Below are positions 8,042 to 16,501 of a stretch of 47,880 nucleotides of DNA, piece by piece. The notes beneath the pieces were generated by a model. It was not told the origin of the DNA, searched no databases, and saw only the letters and a program-made list of their open reading frames with translations. Numbering within the stretch: the first letter of the stretch is position 1; each line of letters opens with the position of its first letter. This DNA comes from JAQUSX01 sp035446985 (GTDB taxonomy: Bacteria > Bacillota > Clostridia > Christensenellales > CAG-314). The position numbers and the translations under genes are program-made. Location: the NCBI GenBank assembly GCA_035446985.1, contig DAOTGG010000005.1:1-47880 (forward strand), given 5' to 3'.

Positions 8042-9475
8042 TTATGTCGGGGTTTGGTCGGTAACTTCCACGTCGCTAAGGAGTCCGCTGTCGTACTGCG
8101 CTTGTTTGCGATTAAACTGCTTTTTAAAGTAATGTATCGCGAAAGGAATAAATATCGCCAAATGCAGTATTTCGGCGGTAGGATAGCAGACGAACACGCC
8201 TTGTATACCGAACAAATGCTCGAATAAAAAGCCGAAACAAAGCACAAAACCTATTTGACGCAACAAGCTCGCCGCCATAGAAAGAGTTGCCAGGTTAAGC
8301 GATTGAAGCGCGCAAATCATCATTATGCCGAATGCGGCGGGAATAAACGAAAGGCTCATTATGCGGAATACCTTTATCGCCAAAGCAAGCTCCGCCGCTG
8401 TGGGATTAAATAAAGACGCAAGCTGAGTGGGGAATATTTGAAAAACCGCCAGACACACGGCAAAATAGATAAATGCGGCGGCTGTGCCTTTTTTCAATGC
8501 GTCGAGATAGCGTTTTTTGTTGTTTGCGCCGTAGTTATAGGAAAGTATCGGCACCAGTCCTTGCGTCATACCGAATACGGGCATATAGGCAAAGTTTTGC
8601 AAACGGTTTTGCATAGTTAGAGCTACGATACCGCCCTCGTAAGCTTTTACCAGTCCCAGCATAGCCATATTTGTGAACGACATAGCGGAATTCATTATAA
8701 AGTTTGGCAAGCCGATTTTCGCTATATTTTTCACGTATTCCCAGCGCGGGCGGAAACCTTTCATACGAATATTGACTTCCCGATTTTTCTTTAATAAAGC
8801 TATGACGAGTATCGTTGCCGCCGTCCATTGACCAATAATTGTAGCGATAGCGGCACCCTTGACTTCCAATGCGGGCATACCCAAAAGACCGAAAATTAAG
8901 ATAGGGTCGAGTATTATATTAGTAACCGCGCCGACAAGCTGACTTATCATAGGAAGCTTCATATTGCCAGTTGCTTGCAATATTCTTATACACGTAAGTT
9001 CTGTTAGCATTCCAAGCGACAAAATTATATATATCGTGCCGTATTCTATAGCGTATTTTGCAATCTCGGGATTATCGGTAAAAGCCGCCACGTAGGTTTT
9101 TGTCAGAGTCAGTCCCATAATTATCATCAAAATCCATGCAGCCAAAACCATCAAAACAGCGGTTTTTGCGGCGTTATTTGCGGCGAGATGATTTTTTTCG
9201 CCTAGTTTACGCGAAATATAAACGTTTGTGCCTACGCCTATTCCAATGCCTAATGACATTACCACCATGCATAAAGGCAAGGCAATAGATACCGCTTCCA
9301 GCGCGTTATTATTCAAGTCGGAAATACGCGCCACAAACAGCGAATCGACGATATTATACAAAGCCTGGACTAGCATGGAAACGATAGCGGGCAGCGACAT
9401 ATTTAATATCAGCTTGCCCATTGGCATTTCGCGGAGTTTGTCCGAAGTGTTTTCTCTTTTGATTTTTTCAGTCAT
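8042..9475 (-). CDS. MATE family multidrug/cation efflux protein
   Basis: This 477-residue protein has the twelve hydrophobic segments of the MATE/DinF-type superfamily, with paired halves starting near MPMGKLILNMSLPAIVSM and around residue 240. MATE proteins export drugs or metabolites in exchange for sodium or protons; the substrate is unknown. I start it at 9475 (MTEKIKR), not at the upstream TTG at 9514. That TTG is the first three bases of a TTGACA -35 box, and the ATG lies 10 bases after the -10, giving a leader of only about 4 bases. A second MATE is present at 30310, also 477 residues. It has its own terminator and is a single-gene transcript. Confidence 0.9.
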   Translation of the reverse strand: MTEKIKRENTSDKLREMPMGKLILNMSLPAIVSMLVQALYNIVDSLFVARISDLNNNALEAVSIALPLCMVVMSLGIGIGVGTNVYISRKLGEKNHLAANNAAKTAVLMVLAAWILMIIMGLTLTKTYVAAFTDNPEIAKYAIEYGTIYIILSLGMLTELTCIRILQATGNMKLPMISQLVGAVTNIILDPILIFGLLGMPALEVKGAAIATIIGQWTAATILVIALLKKNREVNIRMKGFRPRWEYVKNIAKIGLPNFIMNSAMSFTNMAMLGLVKAYEGGIVALTMQNRLQNFAYMPVFGMTQGLVPILSYNYGANNKKRYLDALKKGTAAAFIYFAVCLAVFQIFPTQLASLFNPTAAELALAIKVFRIMSLSFIPAAFGIMMICALQSLNLATLSMAASLLRQIGFVLCFGFLFEHLFGIQGVFVCYPTAEILHLAIFIPFAIHYFKKQFNRKQAQYDSGLLSDVEVTDQTPT

Positions 9476-9485
9476 ATTACGTAAT

Positions 9486-9514
9486 ACTTTAAAAGTAAAT
9501 AAAACTTTTGTCAA
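9486..9514 (-). promoter_or_regulatory. Promoter of the MATE gene, near-leaderless
   Basis: On the minus strand TTGACA (9514-9509), a 17-base spacer and TAAAGT (9491-9486) precede the ATG at 9475 by 10 bases. The predicted start of transcription leaves about 4 bases of leader and no ribosome binding site. Confidence 0.6.
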
Positions 9515-9598
9515 TCATAGCGTGTTGAAAAAAACAAAATAGTATGATAAACTACAAAATAATAAAAAATGTATTTTTTAGTAAAGGAGATATAAAAA

Positions 9599-10135
9599 AT
9601 GGAGTTTTTTGAACTGATTAAACAAAGGCAAAGTTGCCGCAGTTATGATAAAAACAAAAGAGTAAATAATGAAGATTTGCAAAAAATATTAGAGGCGGGT
9701 ATGTTAGCTCCTTCCGCAAAAAACTCTCAACCGTGGAAGTTTTACGTAACCACGGGCGGCGAAACCAAAAATCTTGTCGCAGCAGCTTGTCAGGAAAAGG
9801 GAATGAATATGTTTCTAAGCGATTGTCCCGTTCTTATTACGATAGCGAAAGAACCGCATAAGCAATTACCCGGTTTTGAGTTGCCGATAAAAATACAGGA
9901 TTTCAGACCCGTCGATATAGGTCTATCAGTAGCGCAAATGACTTTGGCGGCAAAAGAACTTGGGCTTGACACGCTTATAGTAGGCTGGTTAAATGACAAA
10001 AAAATCATCGCGGCGTTAGACTTGCCCGACGACACCGATATTAGTCTTGTGCTTGGCGTGGGCTACGCAACGGAAGGGTATGAGATAAGAGAAAAGAACA
10101 GAAAATCTTTTGAAGAAAAGGTAGTTTTTAAATAA
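9599..10135 (+). CDS. Nitroreductase family FMN oxidoreductase
   Basis: The 178-residue protein starts with the family signature FFELIKQRQSCRSYD, in which an Arg-Ser pair binds the FMN phosphate, followed by APSAKNSQPWKFYV and a C-terminal GYATEGYEIREKNR. It should be a homodimeric FMN enzyme that uses NAD(P)H to reduce nitro, quinone or enone compounds; the natural substrate cannot be told. AAAGGAG sits 10 bases before the ATG. It is separated by one base from the downstream membrane protein gene, so the two form an operon. Confidence 0.88.
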   Translation: MEFFELIKQRQSCRSYDKNKRVNNEDLQKILEAGMLAPSAKNSQPWKFYVTTGGETKNLVAAACQEKGMNMFLSDCPVLITIAKEPHKQLPGFELPIKIQDFRPVDIGLSVAQMTLAAKELGLDTLIVGWLNDKKIIAALDLPDDTDISLVLGVGYATEGYEIREKNRKSFEEKVVFK

Positions 10136-10136
10136 A

Positions 10137-10754
10137 ATGGAAAACAAAAATATCGATAAAAAGCCGAGAAAAGGCACGAATAAAAATGTAGGCGGTATAA
10201 TCGTCAGAACGCTTATCATAAGCGGACTTTTGATTTTGATCGCTTATATTTTAAAAATCGTTATTACGTGGCTGGTGGAAAATTTTATCGAGTTTGCGAA
10301 TAACACGGACGCCGTAATAATAGTTGCGTTAATGACGGGCTCTATTTCCGTTATCGGCGTTATCATAAGCTCGATTGTGGCAAAATCGGTCGAATACCGT
10401 CAAAACACAAAAAAATATTTGTACGGCAAGCGTGAAGAACCCTACTCCGACCTTGCGGAATTTATTTACAAGATTCGCATTAGCACGGAACAAAAAGACG
10501 AAGTGTCGGATGAGATTTTTCAAGAAGTTTCGAGAATATCTAGAAAACTTACTTTGTGGGGATCCAGCGCGGTACTGAAAAAATGGCTGGTATTCAAAAA
10601 ATATTACGCAAGCGGAGCGACGGACGATTTACTCTTGCTTTTGGAAGACGTGTTGTTTGAAATACGTTCGGACTTGGGGCAAAAACGCGGCGGCTTGCGT
10701 CAAGGCGATTTATTAACTTTTTTTGACAGCAGTACTCCTACCGACAGCGAATGA
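10137..10754 (+). CDS. Unknown membrane protein with two N-terminal TM segments
   Basis: The family is not recognised. The 205 residues begin with a lysine-rich cytoplasmic stretch (1-20), then two hydrophobic segments (about 22-44 and 59-83). A mainly helical, charged soluble domain of about 115 residues follows, rich in acidic, leucine and lysine residues. This shape suggests a membrane-anchored cytoplasmic domain. It starts one base after the nitroreductase stop with no good ribosome binding site of its own, so its translation probably depends on the upstream gene. A strong bidirectional terminator follows. Confidence 0.7.
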   Translation: MENKNIDKKPRKGTNKNVGGIIVRTLIISGLLILIAYILKIVITWLVENFIEFANNTDAVIIVALMTGSISVIGVIISSIVAKSVEYRQNTKKYLYGKREEPYSDLAEFIYKIRISTEQKDEVSDEIFQEVSRISRKLTLWGSSAVLKKWLVFKKYYASGATDDLLLLLEDVLFEIRSDLGQKRGGLRQGDLLTFFDSSTPTDSE

Positions 10755-10795
10755 TTTAATATTGCAAAGCGTTTTATATAAAAATTTCTAAAGTA

Positions 10796-10821
10796 AAAAG
10801 GACGTAAATTTACGTCCTTTT
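10796..10821. terminator. Bidirectional terminator (perfect 26-bp palindrome)
   Basis: The 26 bases are perfectly self-complementary around the centre AATT, with AAAAGGACGT on the left and its complement on the right. A- and T-rich ends serve both the rightward operon ending at 10754 and the leftward fba gene ending at 10837. Confidence 0.85.
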
Positions 10822-10836
10822 CTTTTGTTGGATTTA

Positions 10837-11763
10837 TTAAATTTTGTCGTTTGAGCCGAGAACGTTTAATATTTTGTGTTTAACCATATCGGCTACCGCT
10901 TGTCTTGCGGGTTTGAGATAATCTCTCGGATCAAAGCGGCTCGGGTTTTCAGCGAGATATTTTCTGATGCTTGCGGTAATGGCAAGACGAATATCGCTGT
11001 CGATATTTATTTTGCATACAGCCATTTTCGCCGCTTTTCTAAGCATTTCTTCGGGAACGCCTTGCGCGCCCTGCATATTTCCGCCGTAACGGTTTATCTC
11101 GGCGATAAATTCCTGCGGAACGCTGCTTGCTCCGTGCAAAACGATAGGGAAGTCAGGCAGTTTTTCCGATACTTCTTTTAGTATGTCAAACCTAAGTTCT
11201 GCCGCGCCCTTAAATTTGAACGCGCCGTGACTTGTGCCGATTGCAATCGCAAGGCTGTCAACGCCCGTTTTATTTACAAACTCTTCCACTTCGGACGGGT
11301 TTGTGTAATGACCGTATTCGTTTACTACATGTTCTTCCACACCCGAAAGAGTGCCAAGCTCGGCTTCCACGACAACGCCGCGGGCGTGCGCGTATTCCAC
11401 AACCTTTTTTGATACGGCAATGTTTTCATTAAACGGCAAAGCCGATGCGTCAATCATTACGGAAGTAAAGCCGTCGTCAACGCATTGTTTACAAATTTCG
11501 TAACTGTCGCCGTGATCAAGGTGCATACAAATGGGCAAATCCTGGCTGTCGATAACTGCTGCTTCAATAAGTTTTTTTAGATAAACAATATTTGCATATT
11601 TTCTCGCGCCCATAGATATTTGGAGAATTAAAGGCGAACGGGTTTCTTTTCCCGCTTGAACGATACCTTGAATCTGCTCCATATTATTGACGTTAAACGC
11701 GCCGATGGCGTAGCCGCCTTTGTAGGCTTTTGCAAACATTTCTTTACTTGTAACGAGTGGCAT
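10837..11763 (-). CDS. fba: Fructose-bisphosphate aldolase, class II
   Basis: It cleaves fructose-1,6-bisphosphate to dihydroxyacetone phosphate and glyceraldehyde-3-phosphate, using zinc. The 308 residues include the zinc-site block HLDHGD (81-86), the family block AIAIGTSHGAFKF, and VLHGASSVP. The length is that of the shorter class II type. AGGAGG precedes the ATG by 7 bases. It is divergent from gap, the enzyme that uses its triose product, and the two promoters share overlapping -10 boxes. Confidence 0.95.
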   Translation of the reverse strand: MPLVTSKEMFAKAYKGGYAIGAFNVNNMEQIQGIVQAGKETRSPLILQISMGARKYANIVYLKKLIEAAVIDSQDLPICMHLDHGDSYEICKQCVDDGFTSVMIDASALPFNENIAVSKKVVEYAHARGVVVEAELGTLSGVEEHVVNEYGHYTNPSEVEEFVNKTGVDSLAIAIGTSHGAFKFKGAAELRFDILKEVSEKLPDFPIVLHGASSVPQEFIAEINRYGGNMQGAQGVPEEMLRKAAKMAVCKINIDSDIRLAITASIRKYLAENPSRFDPRDYLKPARQAVADMVKHKILNVLGSNDKI

Positions 11764-11838
11764 AAAATAACCTCCTGAAAAGCGTAAAAAATCTTTTATT
11801 GTTTTTATTTTGACTTCTATTTAACGAACGCTTTTTTC

Positions 11839-11867
11839 TTGACCGAAATATACGTTTGAATTATAAT
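11839..11867 (+). promoter_or_regulatory. Promoter of gap
   Basis: TTGACC (11839-11844), a 17-base spacer and perfect TATAAT (11862-11867) make a near-consensus promoter. The predicted leader before gap is long, about 165 bases, and ends with GGAGG. No riboswitch is recognised in it. Confidence 0.65.
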
Positions 11868-11887
11868 ACTATTAAGCGTGGACGCAA
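11860..11887 (-). promoter_or_regulatory. Promoter of fba overlapping the gap -10 box
   Basis: On the minus strand TTGCGT (11887-11882), a 16-base spacer and TATAAT (11865-11860) are found. This -10 overlaps the rightward -10 (11862-11867) by four bases, so polymerase cannot occupy both directions at once. Confidence 0.5.
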
Positions 11888-12038
11888 TCGTTTTTTTAAT
11901 ACTTTATTAATGTTTTAGATAAAATAATCTTTTTGCGGTAAAATAAAGGTAGATACTTGTCACAGACATTTTAACATAAGCGTAATTAAAGGTAAACATA
12001 AAAAAACAAAAACTTTACATTAATGGAGGAATATATTT

Positions 12039-13040
12039 ATGGGTAAACCTATCAGAATAGCGATTAACGGTTTTGGCAGAATCGGCAGAGTTATTGCCCG
12101 TCTTATTTTTGAAAGAGACGATATGGAACTTGTCGCTACAAACGATTTAAAAATCACAGAGCCTGAATATTGGGCGTATTTAATGAAATACGACAGCGTT
12201 TACGGCAAATTTAACGGTACGCTAGACGTGGCGAACGACGGCGTAATCGTAAACGGCAAAAAAGTTTTAGTATTTGGAAATCCCGATCCTACCCAATGTC
12301 CTTGGGGAGAGCTTGGTATTGATATCTTAATCGAATCCACGGGCGTATTCAAAACTATCGAAAAGGCAGGCAAACACCTTCAAGGCGGAGCGAAAAAAGT
12401 TATCATTACCGCTCCCAGCGAAGACGCTCCAATGTACATCGTAGGCGTTAATGAAAAATCTTACAAAGGCGAAACAGTAGTTTCCAACGCAAGCTGCACT
12501 ACAAACTGTCTTGCACCTTTGGCAAAAGTTATTCATAACAAATTCGGTATCGAAACGGGCTTTATGACCACCATTCACGCTATGACCGGGACTCAAACAA
12601 CCGTCGATATGGCTTCGTCAAAAGACTGGCGCGCGGGAAGAGCTGCTTCGTATAACTCGATCCCCGCTTCCACAGGCGCGGCAAAAGCTGTCGGTAAAGT
12701 TTTGCCCGAACTCAACGGCAAACTCACAGGTATGTCTTTCAGAATACCCGTTCTTGACGGCTCTGTAGTGGACCTTGTCTGCAATCTCAAAAAACCTACA
12801 ACATTGGAAGAAATACATGCGGAAGTAAAACGCGCGTCAGAAAACGAAATGAAAATGAGTATTGATTATACGGACGAACAAATCGTTTCCAGCGACATTA
12901 TCGGTTACACGACTTGCACGTATGACTCAAAAGCATGTATGCAACTTTCCCCGACGTTCTTCAAGCTTATCGCTTGGTACGACAACGAAAGAGGTTATTC
13001 AAGAAAAGTACTCGAACTTGCGCAATATATCAGCAAATAA
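12039..13040 (+). CDS. gap: Glyceraldehyde-3-phosphate dehydrogenase (NAD-type)
   Basis: It oxidises glyceraldehyde-3-phosphate to 1,3-bisphosphoglycerate in glycolysis. The 333 residues carry the Rossmann motif NGFGRIGR (10-17), the catalytic C153 in SNASCTTNC, H180 in TTIHAMT, and the C-terminal block WYDNERGYS. D36 at the end of the second strand (TNDL) favours NAD over NADP. GGAGG precedes the ATG. Codons are cleaner than in neighbouring genes, as expected for a highly expressed gene. A strong terminator follows directly. Confidence 0.97.
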   Translation: MGKPIRIAINGFGRIGRVIARLIFERDDMELVATNDLKITEPEYWAYLMKYDSVYGKFNGTLDVANDGVIVNGKKVLVFGNPDPTQCPWGELGIDILIESTGVFKTIEKAGKHLQGGAKKVIITAPSEDAPMYIVGVNEKSYKGETVVSNASCTTNCLAPLAKVIHNKFGIETGFMTTIHAMTGTQTTVDMASSKDWRAGRAASYNSIPASTGAAKAVGKVLPELNGKLTGMSFRIPVLDGSVVDLVCNLKKPTTLEEIHAEVKRASENEMKMSIDYTDEQIVSSDIIGYTTCTYDSKACMQLSPTFFKLIAWYDNERGYSRKVLELAQYISK

Positions 13041-13070
13041 AAATCGCATAGATAAAATTAACTAAAAATG

Positions 13071-13100
13071 AAAAGAGCGGAATATATCCGCTCTTTTTTT
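13071..13100 (+). terminator. Terminator of gap
   Basis: AAAAGAGCGGA (13071-13081) and TCCGCTCTTTT (13087-13097) form an 11-bp stem with a 5-base loop, followed by T residues to 13100. Confidence 0.9.
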
Positions 13101-13276
13101 ATGCGATTACGCTGCAATAGATTTTTTATTTAACTTTAATCGTATTACGCAAAATATTTTTTTGAAATAGGCTTGGAAAGTTTTTTGTCAGTTGGATTTA
13201 AATAAATGTGTAGCGAGATAAATTTTAAATTCGACAAAAGTCGGCAGAGGGTATATATTCATAGGCTTCTCTTTTG

Positions 13277-13305
13277 TTGCCAAATGCGGTCAAATGTATT
13301 ACAAT
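13277..13305 (+). promoter_or_regulatory. Promoter of tRNA-Arg
   Basis: TTGCCA (13277-13282), a 17-base spacer and TACAAT (13300-13305) lie 16 bases before the mature tRNA 5' end. Confidence 0.65.
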
Positions 13306-13320
13306 AAGTTACGCTATTAA

Positions 13321-13396
13321 GTACCCGTAGTTCAACGGATAGAATTTCAGACTCCGACTCTGAAGGTTGCAGGTTCAATTCCTGTCGGGTACACCA
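13321..13396 (+). tRNA. tRNA-Arg (anticodon CCG)
   Basis: The acceptor arms GTACCCG (13321-13327) and CGGGTAC (13386-13392) pair fully. The anticodon stem TCAGA/TCTGA encloses the loop CTCCGAC, giving anticodon CCG for the arginine codon CGG. The T loop GGTTCAATTCC is present and the CCA end is encoded. It is a single tRNA with its own promoter and terminator. Confidence 0.96.
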
Positions 13397-13405
13397 TAAA
13401 ACAAA

Positions 13406-13437
13406 AGCCGAGCTATATTCACGCTCGGCTTTTTTTA
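13406..13437 (+). terminator. Terminator of tRNA-Arg
   Basis: AGCCGAGC (13406-13413) pairs with GCTCGGCT (13423-13430) and is followed by seven T residues. Confidence 0.92.
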
Positions 13438-13536
13438 TTTTAATCTTTTTTTAAATAAATTTGATAAACGTTTATAGGTCATTCAAAAGTTAATCATTAT
13501 AGATTTTAGAATTTTATTTCAGAATTTATCCTGCGT

Positions 13537-14127
13537 TTATCTTCTGCGTTGGATTTTTGAGTCTAAGACGATGATTGTCTGGATAGGTATGCCAAGAACA
13601 AACACCAGCCACAAACTGTAATTCATAAATTGAAGATAAATTGACAATAACAGCGACCAGCAAAAAATAGATAAAAGCAGCGTTTTATATATTTTTTTAC
13701 CGCCCCAGCTGCGGTGAATAAAGAGCAAGACCAAACAGCTGGCAGGCATTCCCCATATAAAGGACTGCCAGAATAATTCTCCGTTCCATATAGAATACAC
13801 AAAAATTATTGTCGCTATAAGGTATACGACCGCAATAGACATCGACACGATAACGGCTCGGTTACTTGCGTCGTCTTGAGATTTTGTTTTTAAGTATTTC
13901 GTTCTTTCGCATGCGTCGTCGTGCGTGAGATAATCGACCGTCACGCCGTACATATCGGCTAAATCGCAAAGTATAGATATGTCGGGCAGCGAATCCGCGT
14001 GTTCCCATTTTGAAACGGATTTATCGGAATAATTCAGAGCCTTCGCTACGTCCGCTTGCGTCCATCCTTTGCTTTTTCTCAGCTCGATAAGATTATTCGC
14101 CACGGTGGCTTTTATTTTGTCTTCCAT
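13537..14127 (-). CDS. XRE-family regulator fused to membrane segments
   Basis: Residues 1-65 form a Cro/C1-type helix-turn-helix (WTQADVAKALNYSDKSVSKWE), followed by a short linker rich in charged residues. About 100 residues with four hydrophobic segments follow (roughly 91-112, 116-136, 145-163 and 165-188), including a WGGKK turn. Such HTH-plus-membrane regulators are common in Bacillota and usually have unknown signals. The gene is monocistronic and its promoter ends 6 bases before the ATG, so the mRNA should be leaderless. Its target is unknown; the nearest divergent operon is the glycolipid pair at 14.3-16.2 kb. Confidence 0.85.
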   Translation of the reverse strand: MEDKIKATVANNLIELRKSKGWTQADVAKALNYSDKSVSKWEHADSLPDISILCDLADMYGVTVDYLTHDDACERTKYLKTKSQDDASNRAVIVSMSIAVVYLIATIIFVYSIWNGELFWQSFIWGMPASCLVLLFIHRSWGGKKIYKTLLLSIFCWSLLLSIYLQFMNYSLWLVFVLGIPIQTIIVLDSKIQRRR

Positions 14128-14133
14128 TACTTA

Positions 14134-14162
14134 ATTATACATTGTTTAAAACAAAAAATCAA
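14134..14162 (-). promoter_or_regulatory. Leaderless promoter of the XRE regulator
   Basis: On the minus strand TTGATT (14162-14157), a 17-base spacer and perfect TATAAT (14139-14134) are followed by exactly 6 bases and the ATG at 14127. No ribosome binding site is present. Confidence 0.75.
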
Positions 14163-14255
14163 CGCTGCAAAATTAAAATTTTTTTATCTCAAAATTTTAG
14201 AATACAACTCTCTAATAATTCTATACAAGTAGAAAAACACTCTACATTTAAACCA

Positions 14256-14284
14256 TTGATAAACTTTTTAATACAGTATACACT
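14256..14284 (+). promoter_or_regulatory. Promoter of the glycosyltransferase-acyltransferase pair
   Basis: TTGATA (14256-14261), a 17-base spacer and TACACT (14279-14284) lie 37 bases before the ATG at 14321. The -10 is only moderately good. Confidence 0.4.
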
Positions 14285-14320
14285 AAAATAAACAAATATG
14301 GCTTGATAATGGAGAATATT

Positions 14321-15490
14321 ATGATTATTACAGTAATATGTGACGTATTGGGAAAGCTCAACAACGGCACGACCATCGCCGCGACAAATCTCATTAACTC
14401 GCTTAGAGAAAAAGGTCACGAAGTAAGGGTTGTTTGCGCTGATGAAGATAAAAGAAACTTACCTGGGTATTATATCGTACCCAAGCGTAATTTTGGTTTT
14501 ATTATAAATAAAATAATAGAAAGAAACGGGGTTTTGCTTGCAAAGCCCGATTATGATATCATGAATACCGCTATGGACGGGGCTGATGTCGTGCATTTGG
14601 TCACGCCTTTTGCTATGGCGCAAGCGGCTTTGGAGATAGCGAAAGAAAGGAATCTGCCTGTTACCGCAAGCTTTCATTCCCAAGCGGAAAACTTTACTTC
14701 CCACATTTTTTTAATGAAATCAAAATTGGCTAATTATCTGATATACAAAAGATATTACGATACCGTATTCCGTTTTTGCGATGTCATTCATTATCCGACG
14801 GCTTTTATACGCGACGAGTTTGAAGGAATCATTACAAAAACAAACGCGGTGGTAATATCTAACGGAGTTAACGAAGAGTTTTTCCGTAAGTCGGAAGGCA
14901 AGCGGATTAGCGATAAATTTACTATTGTTTGCACGGGCAGATACAGCAAAGAAAAAGACCCATCGACTTTATTAAAAGCCGTAAACGCAAGCAAATATAA
15001 AAACAATATAAAAGTATTTCTCGCGGGGGACGGACCGCTTAAAAACAAACTCAAAAAAATGACCGCGCATTACGGACTTGACGTTGATTTCGGATTTTTG
15101 TCTCGCAAAGATCTTATATCGCTTATGCGCGGAAGCGATTTATACGTGCATACGGCGAAAGCGGAAATCGAAGCGATAGCTTGTATGGAAGCGATTGTAT
15201 CGGGCTTGGTTCCCGTTATTTGCAACTCTGAAAAAAGCGCGACGAGAAAATTTGCTTTGGATGAAAACAATTTGTTCAAAAAAGACAGCGTTAAGGATTT
15301 GACGAAAAAAATAGAATTTTGGTATGAAAATCCTGAACTCAAAGAAGAGTACAAACGCAAATATATTGATATGACCACCACTTTTGACCAAAACGAATGT
15401 ATGGCAAATATGGAAAAAATGATGTACAAAGCGATAGAAATCCACGGAGTGGAAAATGAAGAAAACGTACTACTACAAAGACGAGCTTAA
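14321..15490 (+). CDS. GT4 family glycosyltransferase, probably lipid-directed
   Basis: The 389 residues have two Rossmann-type halves. The N-terminal half starts MIITVICDVLGKLNNGTT with an acceptor-loop glycine region. The C-terminal half holds the nucleotide-sugar site with CTGRYSKEKDP and the EX7E motif in EIEAIACME. The closest functional parallels I know are bacterial diacylglycerol glycosyltransferases, and overlap with an acyltransferase gene supports a membrane-lipid role; the substrate is inferred. I choose the ATG at 14321 because GGAG lies 7 bases upstream. Earlier in-frame TTG (14303) and ATG (14309) codons lie too near or before that site. It overlaps the next gene by 35 bases. 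Confidence 0.85.
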   Translation: MIITVICDVLGKLNNGTTIAATNLINSLREKGHEVRVVCADEDKRNLPGYYIVPKRNFGFIINKIIERNGVLLAKPDYDIMNTAMDGADVVHLVTPFAMAQAALEIAKERNLPVTASFHSQAENFTSHIFLMKSKLANYLIYKRYYDTVFRFCDVIHYPTAFIRDEFEGIITKTNAVVISNGVNEEFFRKSEGKRISDKFTIVCTGRYSKEKDPSTLLKAVNASKYKNNIKVFLAGDGPLKNKLKKMTAHYGLDVDFGFLSRKDLISLMRGSDLYVHTAKAEIEAIACMEAIVSGLVPVICNSEKSATRKFALDENNLFKKDSVKDLTKKIEFWYENPELKEEYKRKYIDMTTTFDQNECMANMEKMMYKAIEIHGVENEENVLLQRRA

Positions 15491-16244
15491 CGACGATTTT
15501 GCGGGAACAGATATAAGCCGCAAAGACGTCAAACCTAATTATCGGTATATTAAAAAAAATCCCGTCTGGCATTTTTTCGCCTTTATTTTATACAGATTCA
15601 TAGCGACACCGCTGGTGAGTTTGTTCCAGTTAATCGTATACGGTTTAAGCATAAAAAACACGAAAGTTTTGCGCGGATACAGGCGTAAAGGATATTTTCT
15701 CTACGGCAATCACACGCTTTCGGCGGGCGACGCTTTTACTCCGAGTTTAGTCGCCTTTCCGAAAAAAGCGTATTTGATCGCAAACGCCGACGCTGTGTCT
15801 ATACCTGTCGTTGGGACGATAGTCGAGATGCTTGGCGGTATGCCGATACCTGTGGATTATCGCGCGTTGAAAAACTTTAACGACGCGGTAGACTTACGCG
15901 CAAAAAAGGGAGACGTCGTCACAATATACCCCGAGGCGCATATTTGGCCGTATTACACGAATATTCGTCCCTATAAAGATGTGTCTTTTAAGTACCCCGC
16001 AAAAACGAATAAACCCGTGTTTTGCTTCACGTCGACCTTTCAAAAAAGATTTTTGAGTAATCGTCCAAGAGTTACTGTGTACGTCGATGGTCCGTTTTTC
16101 CCCGACGAAAGCAAAACCGTAAAAGAAAATCAAAAATACTTGCGGGACAAAGTATACGATACTATGGTTATGCGCAGTAAAAATTCGACTGTAGAATACG
16201 TTTCTTATATTAAGATTACTGATGAAGCCGCCTTGGCGGAATAA
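15456..16244 (+). CDS. Lysophospholipid/glycerolipid acyltransferase (PlsC-like)
   Basis: The 262-residue protein resembles 1-acyl-glycerol-3-phosphate acyltransferases: a hydrophobic segment (about 38-63), GNHTLSAGD and a downstream TIYPEAHIW block. The catalytic motif is H86-x5-D92, one residue longer than the classical HX4D, so it belongs to a divergent branch. It overlaps the upstream glycosyltransferase by 35 bases with GGAGTGG in front, so the two are coupled and probably act on the same membrane lipid. A canonical PlsC-type enzyme also occurs at 40.8 kb. Confidence 0.8.
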   Translation: MKKTYYYKDELNDDFAGTDISRKDVKPNYRYIKKNPVWHFFAFILYRFIATPLVSLFQLIVYGLSIKNTKVLRGYRRKGYFLYGNHTLSAGDAFTPSLVAFPKKAYLIANADAVSIPVVGTIVEMLGGMPIPVDYRALKNFNDAVDLRAKKGDVVTIYPEAHIWPYYTNIRPYKDVSFKYPAKTNKPVFCFTSTFQKRFLSNRPRVTVYVDGPFFPDESKTVKENQKYLRDKVYDTMVMRSKNSTVEYVSYIKITDEAALAE

Positions 16245-16257
16245 AATATTTTAAAAG

Positions 16258-16290
16258 AAACGCCGTTATTTATTAACGGCGTTTTCTTTA
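16258..16290 (+). terminator. Terminator after the acyltransferase
   Basis: AAACGCCGTT (16258-16267) pairs with AACGGCGTTT (16275-16284), followed by a T-rich stretch. Confidence 0.85.
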
Positions 16291-16448
16291 TGTCATTTTA
16301 TAGGCGATTTTCTAATTGTTAAAGCAAACAAATATGGCAAATAAAATTTTATATTTGATTATAATTTTTGTCCGCTTATTTAAATAGACATTTTTAATTT
16401 AAACTTTCTTCTCTTTTTTAATTGCTAACTTACTTTTAAATGTCGATA

Positions 16449-16477
16449 TTGACGGACTGGCAAAATTTTGATAAAAT
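16449..16477 (+). promoter_or_regulatory. Promoter of the YitT-family gene
   Basis: TTGACG (16449-16454), a 17-base spacer and TAAAAT (16472-16477) precede a short leader with AAGGGAG. Confidence 0.65.
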
Positions 16478-16501
16478 CAAGGCTATAAAGGGAGAAAATA
16501 T

